This document shows, piece by piece, positions 1-8,674 of a DNA stretch of 64,000 bases. The notes under the pieces were generated by a model. It ran no database searches. It was not told where the DNA came from and saw only the letters and a program-made list of their open reading frames with translations. The DNA lies in assembly GCF_006716815.1 (NCBI RefSeq), contig NZ_VFPS01000001.1, positions 744,001-808,000 on the forward strand. The letters are read 5' to 3'. The translations under genes and the position numbers were made by a program. This DNA comes from Microbacterium lacticum (GTDB lineage Bacteria > Actinomycetota > Actinomycetes > Actinomycetales > Microbacteriaceae). Positions within the stretch are counted from its first letter, which is position 1. Every line of letters begins with the position of its first letter.

Positions 1-266
<266 letters not shown>

Positions 267-275
267 GCCGGCCTT

Positions 276-1643
276 TCAGTACGTGCGGAGGAGGTCGGTC
301 AGCACCCGCTGGCCGAACACGAGCGCGTCGATCGGGACGCGTTCATCCACCCCATGGAACATACCCGTGAAATCGAGGTCGTCGGGAAGGCGCAGCGGGG
401 CGAATCCATACCCGGCGATGCCGAGTTCGGCGAGGGCCTTGTTGTCGGTGCCGCCGCCCATGAGATACGGCACCACCGGCACCCCCGGATCGTGCCGGCC
501 GAGGGCGGCGACCATCGCCTCGACGAGGTCGCCGGAGAACGGCACCTCGAGCCCGATGTCCCGGTGGGCGATGTCGATGACGATGTCGTTGCCGACGATC
601 CGCTGGATCTCGGCGAGCACGAGATCCTCCTGCCCGGGCAGGGTGCGCACGTCGATCGCCGCCGACGCGGCATCCGGGATCACGTTGTGCTTGTAGCCGG
701 CCTCGAGACCGGTCGGATTCGTCGTCGTGCGGAACGTGGAGCGGAGGAACCCGGCCGCCGGCCCGGTCGCCGCGGCGACCGCGTCGGGGTCGGGTGCCCC
801 GCCGTCGTCGGCGGAGTCGGACGCCGCGCCGCACAGCGCCGCGAGGGCGTCGACGGTCTGGCGGGTGGTGTCGGTGAGCTCGATCGGCCAGTCGGTGCGG
901 CCGAGCGTCGCGACGGCCTCGGCGAGCCGTGTGACGGCGTTGTCGGGGTGCACACGGCTGCCGTGGCCCGCGGTGCCGCGGGCGCGCAGCCGCAGCCAGA
1001 CGAGGGCCTTCTCCCCCACCTGCAGGAGGTACGCGCGGCGGTCGCCGACGGGGATCGAGTAGCCGCCGACCTCGCTGATCGCCTCGGTGGCACCGGCGAA
1101 CCACTCCGGCCGGTCCCGCACGACCAGCTGCGAGCCCTCGACGCCGCCGTTCTCTTCGTCGGCGAAGAACACGAGCACGAGGTCGCGTTCGGGCTGCTCC
1201 CCCGCCCGGAGGAGCTCGGCGACGGATGCCAGGATCATGGCATCCATGTCCTTCATGTCGACGGCCCCTCGGCCCCACAGCAGGCCGTCGCGCACGACCC
1301 CCGCGAACGGGTCGACGCTCCAGTCGCCCGCGACGGCGGGGACGACATCGAGGTGTCCGTGCAGCACCAGCGCGGGCTTGTCGGAGCTGCGTCCCTTCAC
1401 CCGCGCCGCGACGTTCGTGCGCCGCGGGATCGGCTCGTAGTACTCCGGCTCCAGCCCGAGCGAGGCGAGGAACGTGCCGACGTACTCGGCCGCCTCGCGC
1501 TCGCCGTTCGCGCGGCCCTCGCCGTAGTTCGTCGTGTCGAACCGGATGAGGTCGCGCGCGATCCGCGCGACCTCGGGCAGATCGTCGCCGTCGCCACCCG
1601 GGAGAGGCGCGGTGGACGGTGCGGACGGCTCGGCTGCGCTCAT
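276..1643 (-). CDS. M20/M25/M40 family metallopeptidase (ArgE/DapE/dipeptidase type)
   Basis: This is a 455-residue zinc-dependent amidohydrolase of the M20 clan, probably cytosolic, hydrolysing a dipeptide or N-acyl amino acid; the substrate cannot be read from sequence. Zinc-site motifs are visible: LHGHLDVVPA near residues 94-103 (metal His and Asp), GRGAVDMKD near 124-132 (bridging Asp), and FFADEENGG near 160-168 (catalytic Glu-Glu). Length is normal for the family. The ATG at 1643 lies downstream of a terminator that belongs to the opposite side of the locus. uppP follows 10 bases downstream on the same strand. Confidence 0.92.
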   Translation of the reverse strand: MSAAEPSAPSTAPLPGGDGDDLPEVARIARDLIRFDTTNYGEGRANGEREAAEYVGTFLASLGLEPEYYEPIPRRTNVAARVKGRSSDKPALVLHGHLDVVPAVAGDWSVDPFAGVVRDGLLWGRGAVDMKDMDAMILASVAELLRAGEQPERDLVLVFFADEENGGVEGSQLVVRDRPEWFAGATEAISEVGGYSIPVGDRRAYLLQVGEKALVWLRLRARGTAGHGSRVHPDNAVTRLAEAVATLGRTDWPIELTDTTRQTVDALAALCGAASDSADDGGAPDPDAVAAATGPAAGFLRSTFRTTTNPTGLEAGYKHNVIPDAASAAIDVRTLPGQEDLVLAEIQRIVGNDIVIDIAHRDIGLEVPFSGDLVEAMVAALGRHDPGVPVVPYLMGGGTDNKALAELGIAGYGFAPLRLPDDLDFTGMFHGVDERVPIDALVFGQRVLTDLLRTY

Positions 1644-1721
1644 GCCCTCACGCTACCGGGCACCGTGGCGCGCACCGAGACGGCCGACGCGCACCGAAAC
1701 GGTGACGTGCGCCGGAACAAG

Positions 1722-1747
1722 AAAAGGGCCCCATCCGGGGCCCTTTT
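1722..1747. terminator. Rho-independent terminator, probably the original tRNA-Leu terminator
   Basis: A perfect inverted repeat with arms AAAAGGGCCCC (1722-1732) and GGGGCCCTTTT (1737-1747) encloses a 4-base loop, and the A and T tracts make it bidirectional. It sits 18 bases outside the left copy of the tRNA-derived att repeat. Before the island integrated it would have lain directly downstream of tRNA-Leu on the minus strand, so it is now about 15.9 kb from its probable gene. Confidence 0.85.
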
Positions 1748-1764
1748 CACTGTATTCACACGCT

Positions 1765-1786
1765 GTGCGCGAGGGGGGACTTGAAC
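1765..1786. other. Left attachment-site copy (duplicate of tRNA-Leu 3' end)
   Basis: These 22 bases, beginning GTGCGCGAGG and ending ACTTGAAC, are identical to 17627-17648. The right copy covers the last 20 bases of tRNA-Leu plus two bases beyond it. The identity stops abruptly at both edges, as expected for a crossover core of a tyrosine integrase. No other part of the tRNA is present here. Confidence 0.9.
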
Positions 1787-1806
1787 TGACCTCGACCCCC
1801 TCGCGC
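1768..1806. repeat. Inverted repeat flanking the left att core
   Basis: GCGCGAGGGGG (1768-1778) is matched by its exact complement CCCCCTCGCGC (1796-1806), with 17 bases between. The left arm is inside the att core and the right arm is island DNA. The symmetry is absent at the right att copy. It may be an integrase binding inverted pair or chance resemblance to the acceptor stem. Confidence 0.5.
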
Positions 1807-2685
1807 TCAGAATCATGGATCGGCGTTGAGGCCCGGAAACACGGGGCAGAACGGCAGTCAGCCTGTGCACAACTGCATCGAGATGCGCGCAGCTACACGT
1901 TGCTTAGCACCTGAGTTAGCACTTATGACACCGCCATGAGAGGGGGGGTTCGGCCCCCGCGAAACTGCGTTGCTGACCCTCGCTGGCCTGTGTTTCCGGG
2001 GTGTCGAGTGCGTCCGACAAGTTCTTGTCGTCAGCATTCGTTGCCAAGATGTTGCCACGTTGGCGCCCTCAGGAGGCGGCTGACCGAGGGCGAACAGCGC
2101 GTGCCCGGCGCGAGGCCAGACCATGCAGCGACTCCTGCGTGCTCCTACCTCAGCGCCAGGCGCAGGGCGCTCCTAGTCTGTGAACATGGCCCACCCAACC
2201 GCTGATCGCGTCCATCTGATGATCCTGGTCGTCTGGATCGCGGGCTTCCTCATCAGGGGGCAGGACGAGGTTGCCGCCGGTGATCGTCTCGGTGCGCGTC
2301 ATAGCGAACAGCCGCTTGTTGATCGCCGCCTGATCCGCACGGTCGGCAGCTCGCGCAGCAGTTGCTCGTGATCGGGTCGCCCGCGCTTGCCCAGTGTGCC
2401 GAGAACATCCAAAGGGGAGCACGGAACCGCGCTGATCTGCTCCAGCTTGGCAGGCTGTGGGAGTGGCCGGTTCGGCAGGCACAGCTTTTCCGCGCCAGCT
2501 GCTCGTGGTTCTGCTCACCTGCATCCCGTGCGGTGTCGCTCAGACGGAGTGCGTGATGCTCATCGCGCCGCGCACAGCGTTTCCTCCCCGCGCCATATCG
2601 TGGCATCGCGGTCACGCACCACAATCCGAGGCATCGATCACCGAAGCAAGTACGCTGATGCCATGGTCAAGAGACTGTTCGTTGG
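1787..2685. other. Island left end, no supportable gene
   Basis: About 900 bases without a convincing coding region on either strand. Short open frames exist but resemble nothing I recognise and have no ribosome site or neighbour overlap. The segment holds the candidate integrase arm site at 1904-1923. The part from about 2150 to 2640 may be degraded coding DNA, but I cannot name a family. Confidence 0.5.
1904..1923. promoter_or_regulatory. Candidate integrase arm-type site, left end
   Basis: TTAGCAC and TAGCACT are separated by six bases. The same two heptamers with the same 6-base spacing occur at 17545-17564, inside the other end of the island, while the spacer sequence differs. This conservation of half-sites and spacing suggests protein binding, most likely by the integrase or Xis. 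It lies about 120 bases inside the left core repeat. Confidence 0.5.
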
Positions 2686-3645
2686 ATGATGGGCACCCCG
2701 TTCACTTGGCTCGCAAGGCGTATCAGGTTTGGCCGCCGAAGTCTCCGCTGGGCGGCCGCTGCCGCGCTGGTGGCCAGTATTCTGATCGTCGTCACCGGCG
2801 GTGTAGTACGCGTCACCGGTTCCGGCCTCGGTTGCCCTACTTGGCCAGCATGCACGACAAGCACTCTGGGGCCAACCGCAGAGATGGGGATCCACGGCCT
2901 CGTCGAGTTCGGGAACCGCGTGTTGACTGTCGTGCTTTGCATCGTCGTCGGATGGCTGATCGTCGTGTCTAGGCTGCAAGCAGTTCCAGTGCCGCGGGTC
3001 ACGCGCTGGGCATGGGTTCAGTTCTGGATCATCGTGCTCAATGCAGTCGTGGGGGGCGTGACGGTGCTCGCCCGCTTGAGTCCATATGTCGTTGCTGCCC
3101 ACTTTCTGGCGGCGACTTTGCTCTTGACGGCCGCTACTGTCGCCTGGCGTCTCGTTGGATCGTTCGAAGACCGAACGACGCCGCAGACAGTTCCCGCAAG
3201 TGTTCGAAGGCTGTCGACTGCGCTTGTGGCGATCACGGCGATATTGGTTGTCGCTGGTACGGCTGTTACGGGCGCCGGTCCGCACGCTGGCGATTCCGCC
3301 AGCGTGGAGCGGATCCCCATCGACTGGGGCGTCATCACGATCGCTCACGCCATCACCGCGTCCGCGGTCCTTGTACTCACCATCTCCGTGTGGCTTGTTA
3401 CGCGACGAAGCGAGACGTTCATCGTGCACCGGAGAGCCGGTGTGCTCGTCCTCGTGCTTGTCGCACAGGGAATAGTTGGCCTCGTCCAATCAATCACCGG
3501 CCTGCCCGAGATGGCGGTTGTCTTGCACCTTCTCGGCTCAGCCTTGGTCTGGGCGGGCGTTGTCAGTCTGCTGCTTGACGCACATGAACGGCCACACGTC
3601 GCTAATGCGCCACTTGGAACCGAGCTCCCAGCCTCCCCTGAGTGA
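2686..3645 (+). CDS. ctaA: Heme A synthase, COX15/CtaA family
   Basis: A 319-residue multi-pass membrane protein that oxidises heme O to heme A for aa3-type cytochrome oxidase. The N-terminal helix is followed by the conserved VTGGVVRVTGSGLGCPTWPAC stretch, including the extracellular cysteine pair near residues 49-55. The four helix histidines expected as heme ligands are seen in GIHGLVEFGNR, AAHFLAATLL, IAHAITAS and LHLLGSALVW. About eight hydrophobic helices are present and the length is full. The gene lies on the island among transposons and is visibly less GC-rich than the chromosome, so it is probably an acquired second copy; the resident copy is outside this window. A flavin monooxygenase gene starts 63 bases downstream. 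Confidence 0.88.
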   Translation: MMGTPFTWLARRIRFGRRSLRWAAAAALVASILIVVTGGVVRVTGSGLGCPTWPACTTSTLGPTAEMGIHGLVEFGNRVLTVVLCIVVGWLIVVSRLQAVPVPRVTRWAWVQFWIIVLNAVVGGVTVLARLSPYVVAAHFLAATLLLTAATVAWRLVGSFEDRTTPQTVPASVRRLSTALVAITAILVVAGTAVTGAGPHAGDSASVERIPIDWGVITIAHAITASAVLVLTISVWLVTRRSETFIVHRRAGVLVLVLVAQGIVGLVQSITGLPEMAVVLHLLGSALVWAGVVSLLLDAHERPHVANAPLGTELPASPE

Positions 3646-3708
3646 TGACGCAGGCATCCTGGATCGTAGACTCGCAGAAGCCTGCATGCGTGGGGAGGGC
3701 CACGAAAG

Positions 3709-4136
3709 ATGTCAATATTCACTGAACACACAGGCCGCCCTCTGCCGCCCGTGATCGTTGGCGCAGAGCTTGCGCTAAGCCCATCGTGTGCCCTGGATTC
3801 AGCGGCGGTGGTCAAGTTTGTACTCGCACTACAACGCACAGCCTTCGAGGTTCTCGTGGTCACTTCCGCTGACGACGCACGGACCGCCGAGGTCGACACA
3901 GTATCTGTCGCTGCATACTGTGCGCGGCTATCGTCACGGCTCTACGTCGTGCCAGAGGTCTCTGCGCGAAGCGAGCCATTCCACGTCGCTTCCCAACTTG
4001 CCACTCTTGACTACGTGTCGCAGGGACGGTCAGGCTGGGTCCTCGCAGACGAGAGTCACGATCCACAGTTCGCTCGCGTTCTCCAGGCGCTGTGGGACTC
4101 GTGGGACGACGACGCTGTGATCAGAGATCCGCTAAG
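3709..4136 (+). pseudogene. LLM-class flavin-dependent monooxygenase, 5' part (interrupted)
   Basis: Bacterial luciferase-like monooxygenases use reduced FMN and oxygen. The family-defining segment is visible as ASQLATLDYVSQGRSGW at about residues 97-113, preceded by a strand RLYVVPEVSAR. The reading frame is cut at 4136, where an IS481-family element inserted at GCTAAG. Joining 4136 to 8681 (removing the IS and one target copy) continues the same frame into SIRGPL and TPRPPQG, a second hallmark of the NtaA/SnaA-type subgroup. The frame past 4136 up to 4221 reads into IS sequence and is not native. Substrate unknown. Confidence 0.8.
4131..4136. repeat. Target-site duplication GCTAAG of the IS481 element
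   Basis: GCTAAG directly precedes the left inverted repeat and is repeated at 8675-8680 directly after the right inverted repeat. It is the 6-base target duplication of the insertion and belongs to the monooxygenase coding sequence. Confidence 0.88.
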
Positions 4137-4542
4137 TGTGATGTCCAGGCAGGTTGTTGAGTCTGCTGATGGGTGCGGCTCCGACTGCGGAGTGGTGCCT
4201 GTGATGATTGTAGGTGTGTAGCCAGGCGGGTAGCGCGGCTCGGCGTTCGGATTCTGATCCGTAGAAGCGTGCGTAGGCCCAGCCGTCGGCGAGGGTGCGG
4301 TGGAACCGCTCGATCTTGCCATTGGTCTGTGGACGATAGGGGCGGGTGCGCTTGTGTCGGACGCCGAGCAGGGTGCAGGCATCTCGCCATGCGTAGGAGC
4401 GATAGGCCGACCCGTTGTCGGATAAGACGCGCTCGACTGTGACGCCGCGATCTGCGAACCAGGCGACAGCGCGTTCAAGGACACCGATCGCCGTGACGGC
4501 TTTCTCGTCGGCGCAGATCTCGGCGTAGGCAACGCGGGAGTA
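4132..4542 (-). pseudogene. IS481 transposase, 3' half
   Basis: Minus-strand reading gives YSRVAYAEICADEKAV, then RVLSDNGSAYRS (second catalytic Asp of the DDE triad), HKRTRPYRPQTNGKIERFH (catalytic Glu in KIERFH) and YNHHRHHSAVGAAPISRL, the standard IS481 C-terminal half. It has no start and joins foreign DNA upstream at about 4542. The matching N-terminal half lies at 7979-8560. The stop codon falls in the flanking GCTAAG duplication, so the gene reads through the IS end. Confidence 0.88.
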
Positions 4543-4642
4543 TCCCTCTTAACCGGCTATTCCATCCTGGATCCCTTGCGGCGACACGCCGAGCACGATG
4601 AGGTGCGTCGGTCTTCTGGGTCGCGGGTGCAACATGTGTCGC

Positions 4643-5731
4643 ATGACGGACAAGGAAGTCCTGCGGCTCGAGCAGCGTGACGGCGAGTGGGTGCTCGCCG
4701 GTGAGCACGCCGCCCGGTTCGGGTTGGTGGACGAGTACCTCGCGCATCTGCTGGATCGGAACTACTCGCCGGCGACGGTGAGGTCGTATGGGTATGACCT
4801 GCTCGCATTCTGCCGCTGGCTGACCGGGCAGGACCGCCCGCTGGAGGGGGTCACGACCGATGACCTCCTCGGGTTCCTCCGCGCATGTCGCGAGGCGACG
4901 CTGCCCGGCAGGCCGGGACCGAACGTCGTCGGGATGGACGGCCGCCGGCTGGATCGTTACGCGGCGACGACGATCAACCGCCGGCTCGCGGCGATCTCAG
5001 GGCTGTTCACGTATGCGGGACTGCGGGACCCGGCCAGACGCAACCCGGTCCCGCGGGGCAGGGAAGCGCGTTGGCGGACCAGCGGGGAGCGGTCGGGGAT
5101 GCTCGCTCACACGGTCCGACGCCCCGCAGCACGGTTCGCGTTGCGGTTGCGGGAGCCGCGACGGTTGCCGGTCGCGCTGTCGCCGCAGGACGCGGCGACG
5201 CTGGTGGGGAGTCTGCGGACCTGGCGGGATCGGGCGATCGCCGGGCTGATGCTGTGGTGCGGGCTGCGGTCGATGGAAGTCCTCGGCCTCCACGTGAAGG
5301 ACGTCGATATCGGCGGCCGCTGGATCACTGTCACCGGGAAGGGCGCGAAGCAGCGTCGTGTCCCGCTGGATGCGGATGTCGCGTCGGTGATCGATGTCTA
5401 CCTCCTCGCCGAGCGGCCCGAGTCGGACTCCGAGATCCTGTTCCTGGTCGGGAAGGGCCCGCATCGGGGCGGCCCGTTGACGGCGGCGGGGTTGCGGACG
5501 GTGTTCCGCTATCACCGGGGCCTGACCGGGGTGACCGGCGGGCACCCGCACGCGCTGCGTCACACGTTCGGAACAGTCCTCGCCGAGGCCGGTGTCGATC
5601 TCGCGGTGATGCAGGCGCTCCTCGGTCACGCTCACGTCGATACCACCGCCCGTTACGTCCACCTCGCTCCTGCTCATGTGAAGGCCCAGTTCGATGCGGC
5701 ACGCGAACGCATCCGCGCTCAGCAGCGGTGA
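4643..5731 (+). CDS. Tyrosine recombinase, Tn554 TnpA type
   Basis: A site-specific recombinase of about 362 residues with an N-terminal SAM-like core-binding domain (ATVRSYGYDLLAFCRWL) and a C-terminal catalytic domain. Catalytic residues are visible: Arg in CGLRSMEVLGL, Lys in TGKGAKQRRVPL, HALRHTFGT (His, Arg), LLGHAHVDTT (His), and the nucleophile Tyr in ARYVH. Tn554 TnpA is 361 residues, which is why the ATG at 4643 is preferred over the in-frame ATGs at 4598 and 4634; none has a clear ribosome site. The 3' end overlaps tnpB by 38 bases. Confidence 0.85.
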   Translation: MTDKEVLRLEQRDGEWVLAGEHAARFGLVDEYLAHLLDRNYSPATVRSYGYDLLAFCRWLTGQDRPLEGVTTDDLLGFLRACREATLPGRPGPNVVGMDGRRLDRYAATTINRRLAAISGLFTYAGLRDPARRNPVPRGREARWRTSGERSGMLAHTVRRPAARFALRLREPRRLPVALSPQDAATLVGSLRTWRDRAIAGLMLWCGLRSMEVLGLHVKDVDIGGRWITVTGKGAKQRRVPLDADVASVIDVYLLAERPESDSEILFLVGKGPHRGGPLTAAGLRTVFRYHRGLTGVTGGHPHALRHTFGTVLAEAGVDLAVMQALLGHAHVDTTARYVHLAPAHVKAQFDAARERIRAQQR

Positions 5732-7649
5732 CGCCCCGATCGCGTTGCTGCGAGGCTCCGATCTCCGGGACGCGTATCTGCGTCATCTGACGGCGACGGG
5801 CCGAGGAAATCTCCCCTACGAGCGGGCGGCGCGACGGTTCTTCGAGACCTGGTCGGACCCGCAGGACTGGGCCGCGACGCCGCTTGCGGAGCGGTTGTCG
5901 GCGGGGTCGGCGACGCGTCCGGTGATCACGTTCCTGATGCTGCACGGCGGGTTGCGGCCAGGCTACGACTACCTGCTGTCGAGGAAGCTGTCACCGCTTT
6001 GGCGGGAGATCCAGACCAGCCCGCTGCGGGCCGAGATCGACGGGTTCCTTCACGAGGCCGAACAGCTCGGGTTCACCGCTCGCACCAGGCTCGCGACCGG
6101 CTCCCAGGCCCCGATCCGGCTACTGATCCAGACCGGGAAGCCGATGCGGCAACTCACCGTCGACGACCTCCAGGAGTTCGCCGCGGCCTGCCGGGAACGC
6201 GAGCACGCGACGGGGATCTCGCATCGCCACTACTTCTCGGCGATCAGCATGGCGCACATGGTGCTGTTCCACCTCGGTGTGCTCGACTCCCCACCCCGGA
6301 CTGGCGGCCCGGTCCCTTACGAGGAGCGGCTCGCCGAGGTCTCCGCGCCGTTGCGAGCGGAGCTGGTCGGCTACCTGGAACGCAAACGCGCGACCTGCGA
6401 CCGAAAGACGGTATCGGCGACGGCGACCCGGCTGAAGCACTTCGGGGTCTTCCTCACCGACACCGACCCCGCGTTGACTTCCGTGCGGGATCTGGATCGC
6501 CGCCGTCACATCGAGCCGTTCCTCGCGTCGCTGGTCGACACGGCCAGCGACAAGGACGGGGCCCCGATCAGCATCGGGGACCGCAACCGGCGGGTCGTCG
6601 CGGTCGCGACGTTCCTGCGCGACATCACCGAATGGGGCTGGGACGCCGCGCCACCGCGGAAGGTGCTGTTCCGCGACGACATCCCCAAGCTCCCGCAAGT
6701 GCTGCCCCGCTACCTTCCGATCGACGCCGACCGGCGACTCACCGCAGCGCTGACGGAGCATCCCGATAACGAGCTGGCCGCACTGGCGCTGCGATTGCAG
6801 CGGGCCTGCGGGCTGCGGATCGGGGAACTGCTTGATCTCGAGTTGGACTGCGTTCACGAGCTCGACGGGAACGGGGCATGGTTGAAGGTCCCGCTCGGCA
6901 AGCTCGCTACCGAACGCATGGTCCCTCTCGATCCCGAGACGCTCGAAGTGATCGACCGGGTCGCCCAGATCCGCTCCCACGGCAGACCCCTCCCGCATCC
7001 GCGTTACCGGCGGCCCACGCAGTTCCTGTTCACCTACCTCGGCCGCCGGCTCACACAGCAAGGCGTCCGTCGCGAGCTCGATCACGCCGCCGAGACCGCG
7101 GGGCTCGGGCACGTCACCTCCCACCAGCTGCGACACACCTACGCGACCGCGCTGGTCAATGCTGGCGTCTCCCTGCAAGCCCTCATGGCCCTCCTCGGCC
7201 ACCAGTCCGCGGAGATGAGCCTCCGCTACGGGCGGTTGTTCGACGCGACGGTCCGAACCGAATACGAACGAGCCCTCGACCTCGCGAAACAGAACACCAC
7301 CGCCGCTGCTGCCGGAGACACGGCCGGGCGCACCCAGTTGCCGCTGACGGTCATCACTGGCGGGCGCGACTGGAAAGACACCCCGCTGCTGAAGTCGCGG
7401 ATGGCCGGCGGGTTCTGCCTCCGCACCCCAGCGCAGGGAGCATGCAGCTACGCGAACATCTGCGAGCACTGCCCGTCCTACCGGTCAGAACCCTCATCAC
7501 TGCCGATTCTCGCCGCGCAACGCGTCGACGCCGAAGCCCTCGCCCGCGACGCGGAAGAGCGAGGATGGATCGACGAGGCCGACCGCCACCACAAGCTCAT
7601 CGCCCGCCTCGACGCGCTCATCGCCGACTCGGAGACACAGACCGGATGA
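5694..7649 (+). CDS. Tyrosine recombinase, Tn554 TnpB type
   Basis: A 651-residue recombinase; Tn554 TnpB is 630. The catalytic domain occupies roughly residues 340-530: RACGLRIGELLDL (Arg), HQLRHTYATAL (His-x-x-Arg), LLGHQSAEMSLRYGRL (His and Tyr nucleophile). The C-terminal tail contains a cysteine cluster (FCLRTPAQGACSYANICEHC), which may bind metal and is typical of the TnpB branch. It overlaps tnpA by 38 bases and tnpC by 4 (ATGA), indicating translational coupling of all three genes. The product is presumed to work with TnpA in excision and insertion. Confidence 0.85.
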   Translation: MRHANASALSSGDAPIALLRGSDLRDAYLRHLTATGRGNLPYERAARRFFETWSDPQDWAATPLAERLSAGSATRPVITFLMLHGGLRPGYDYLLSRKLSPLWREIQTSPLRAEIDGFLHEAEQLGFTARTRLATGSQAPIRLLIQTGKPMRQLTVDDLQEFAAACREREHATGISHRHYFSAISMAHMVLFHLGVLDSPPRTGGPVPYEERLAEVSAPLRAELVGYLERKRATCDRKTVSATATRLKHFGVFLTDTDPALTSVRDLDRRRHIEPFLASLVDTASDKDGAPISIGDRNRRVVAVATFLRDITEWGWDAAPPRKVLFRDDIPKLPQVLPRYLPIDADRRLTAALTEHPDNELAALALRLQRACGLRIGELLDLELDCVHELDGNGAWLKVPLGKLATERMVPLDPETLEVIDRVAQIRSHGRPLPHPRYRRPTQFLFTYLGRRLTQQGVRRELDHAAETAGLGHVTSHQLRHTYATALVNAGVSLQALMALLGHQSAEMSLRYGRLFDATVRTEYERALDLAKQNTTAAAAGDTAGRTQLPLTVITGGRDWKDTPLLKSRMAGGFCLRTPAQGACSYANICEHCPSYRSEPSSLPILAAQRVDAEALARDAEERGWIDEADRHHKLIARLDALIADSETQTG

Positions 7650-7933
7650 CCAGTCCCACGCTGAACCAGATCGAACGCGCCTGCGCCGATCTCGCCCGAA
7701 ACGGGCATCCCATCACAATCGCCAAGGTCGCCGAACACGCCGGGATCTCCAGGTCCACGATCTACCGCAACCCCGAACTCCACGCCCTCATCGAACACCA
7801 CCGGCAGGTCGCCCCGGACGGCAGCATGACCGCGATCACCGACGAACTAGCCACCCTCCGCCAAGCCGTCCAGACTCTCGCCGACACCGTCCGCCACCAC
7901 GACGCGCAACTCCGACAACTCGGCCGCGGCTGA
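7646..7933 (+). CDS. TnpC-like accessory protein of the Tn554-type element
   Basis: A 95-residue protein with an N-terminal helix-turn-helix (TIAKVAEHAGISRSTIYRNPELHALI, about residues 21-46) and a C-terminal coiled-coil segment rich in heptad Leu/Val (LATLRQAVQTLADTVRHHDAQL). It starts in the tnpB stop codon (ATGA overlap). Tn554 TnpC (125 residues) occupies the same place and affects orientation and efficiency of transposition; a DNA-binding accessory role is inferred. Confidence 0.72.
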   Translation: MTSPTLNQIERACADLARNGHPITIAKVAEHAGISRSTIYRNPELHALIEHHRQVAPDGSMTAITDELATLRQAVQTLADTVRHHDAQLRQLGRG

Positions 7934-7935
7934 GC

Positions 7936-7979
7936 CTTATCCGGCCAAACGCAAACCCGAGGCCAATTAGCCGGATAAG
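7936..7979. repeat. Inverted repeat at the right end of the Tn554-like element
   Basis: CTTATCCGGC (7936-7945) and GCCGGATAAG (7970-7979) are perfect complements 24 bases apart, directly after the tnpC stop. The right arm coincides with the element end and resembles the left terminus (TTAACCGGCT at 4549). It probably contains recombinase binding sites and could also form a terminator-like hairpin. Confidence 0.6.
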
Positions 7980-8560
7980 TCATCGATAACGGTATGGACG
8001 AATGCGGTGCCGATGTTCGGGTGACCTTTGCTGGTTCTTCCCGTGCGGAGAGCCGTCGTCGCCTTGTGTTTGTCTCCTTGCTGCTTGCCGACGAACCGCC
8101 AGCCACCACCATCGGGGATGCTGCCGAATTTGGTCACGTCGACGTGAATCATCGATCCGGGATGGGGATGCTCGTATCGGCGGATGGGTTCGCCGGTAAC
8201 CCGATCGATATGACTGAGTCTGTTGATCCGCGCGCGCACCAGTACCGCATGAACAGTCGAGGTCGGGAGGCCGAGCTCCGCGGCGATCTGCGCCGGGCCG
8301 AGCCGGCGTCGCCACCGTGCCTTCACGATCCGTTTGACCAGCTCGGGAGGGGTCTTGGTCGGCATCGATCGCGGCCGGCTGGATCTGTCGAGCATCCCTG
8401 CTGCCCCCTCGACGCGGAACCTGGCGGCCCACTTCCGCGCCGTAGGCGGCGAGGTCATGAACATCTTCGCCGCGACAGTGGCGGACCAATGCTCTTCGAC
8501 AATGAGCTTGGCCAGCCGCAAACGAGCGCGCGGGGTCAGAGCAGCGTTAGCGTGGGACAT
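7979..8560 (-). pseudogene. IS481 transposase, 5' half
   Basis: Starts at the ATG complementary to 8558-8560, with a strong AGGAGG ribosome site 6 bases upstream. The product shows the IS481 helix-turn-helix (MFMTSPPTARKWAARFR), LGPAQIAAELGLPTSTVHAVL, and the first catalytic Asp in MIHVDVTKFG. It breaks off after VIDD where the Tn554-like element enters. The remaining half is at 4132-4542. A read-through stop occurs four codons into the inserted DNA. Confidence 0.9.
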
Positions 8561-8674
8561 GAAGGCCTCCTGTGTTGCGTGAGCGGTTTCTAAACAGCTC
8601 CACTCTCGCAACCGGAGGCCTTCACCCCTCAGAAATCACGAGCGATTCACGCAACAACGTCCCTGGACATCACA

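Larger units (their letters stand above)
4543..7978 (+). mobile_element. Tn554-like element with three transposition genes (tnpA-tnpB-tnpC)
   Basis: About 3.4 kb inserted in the codons for the conserved DDYSR motif of an IS481 transposase. The two transposase halves read VIDD (ending at 7979) and YSRVAYAEI (starting at 4542), consistent with insertion between GAC and TAC codons; exact ends could shift a few bases. The termini are related in inverted orientation: TTAACCGGCTATT from 4549 and, on the complement of the right end, TTATCCGGCTAATT. No target duplication is seen, as is usual for Tn554 relatives. It encodes two tyrosine recombinases of about 362 and 651 residues and a 95-residue third protein, matching Tn554 TnpA, TnpB and TnpC in order and size. 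No cargo genes. Confidence 0.8.
4137..8674 (-). mobile_element. IS481-family insertion sequence, itself interrupted
   Basis: The left end (4137-4160) and the complement of the right end (8651-8674) agree at 21 of 24 positions, both starting TGTGATGTCCAGG. A 6-base duplication (GCTAAG) flanks the element. Its single transposase gene, on the minus strand, is split in two by a 3.4 kb Tn554-like element (about 4543-7978). Without that insert the IS would be about 1.1 kb, the usual size for this family. It disrupts a flavin monooxygenase gene. Confidence 0.87.

Noticed and set aside
1787..2685. Short open frames of 60-124 codons on both strands
   Set aside because: No ribosome sites, no recognisable family and no conserved pattern; treated as non-coding or degraded.
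4137..8674. Two separate IS481 elements
   Set aside because: The two transposase pieces are complementary halves of one protein, with one pair of inverted repeats and one target duplication, so there is a single interrupted IS.
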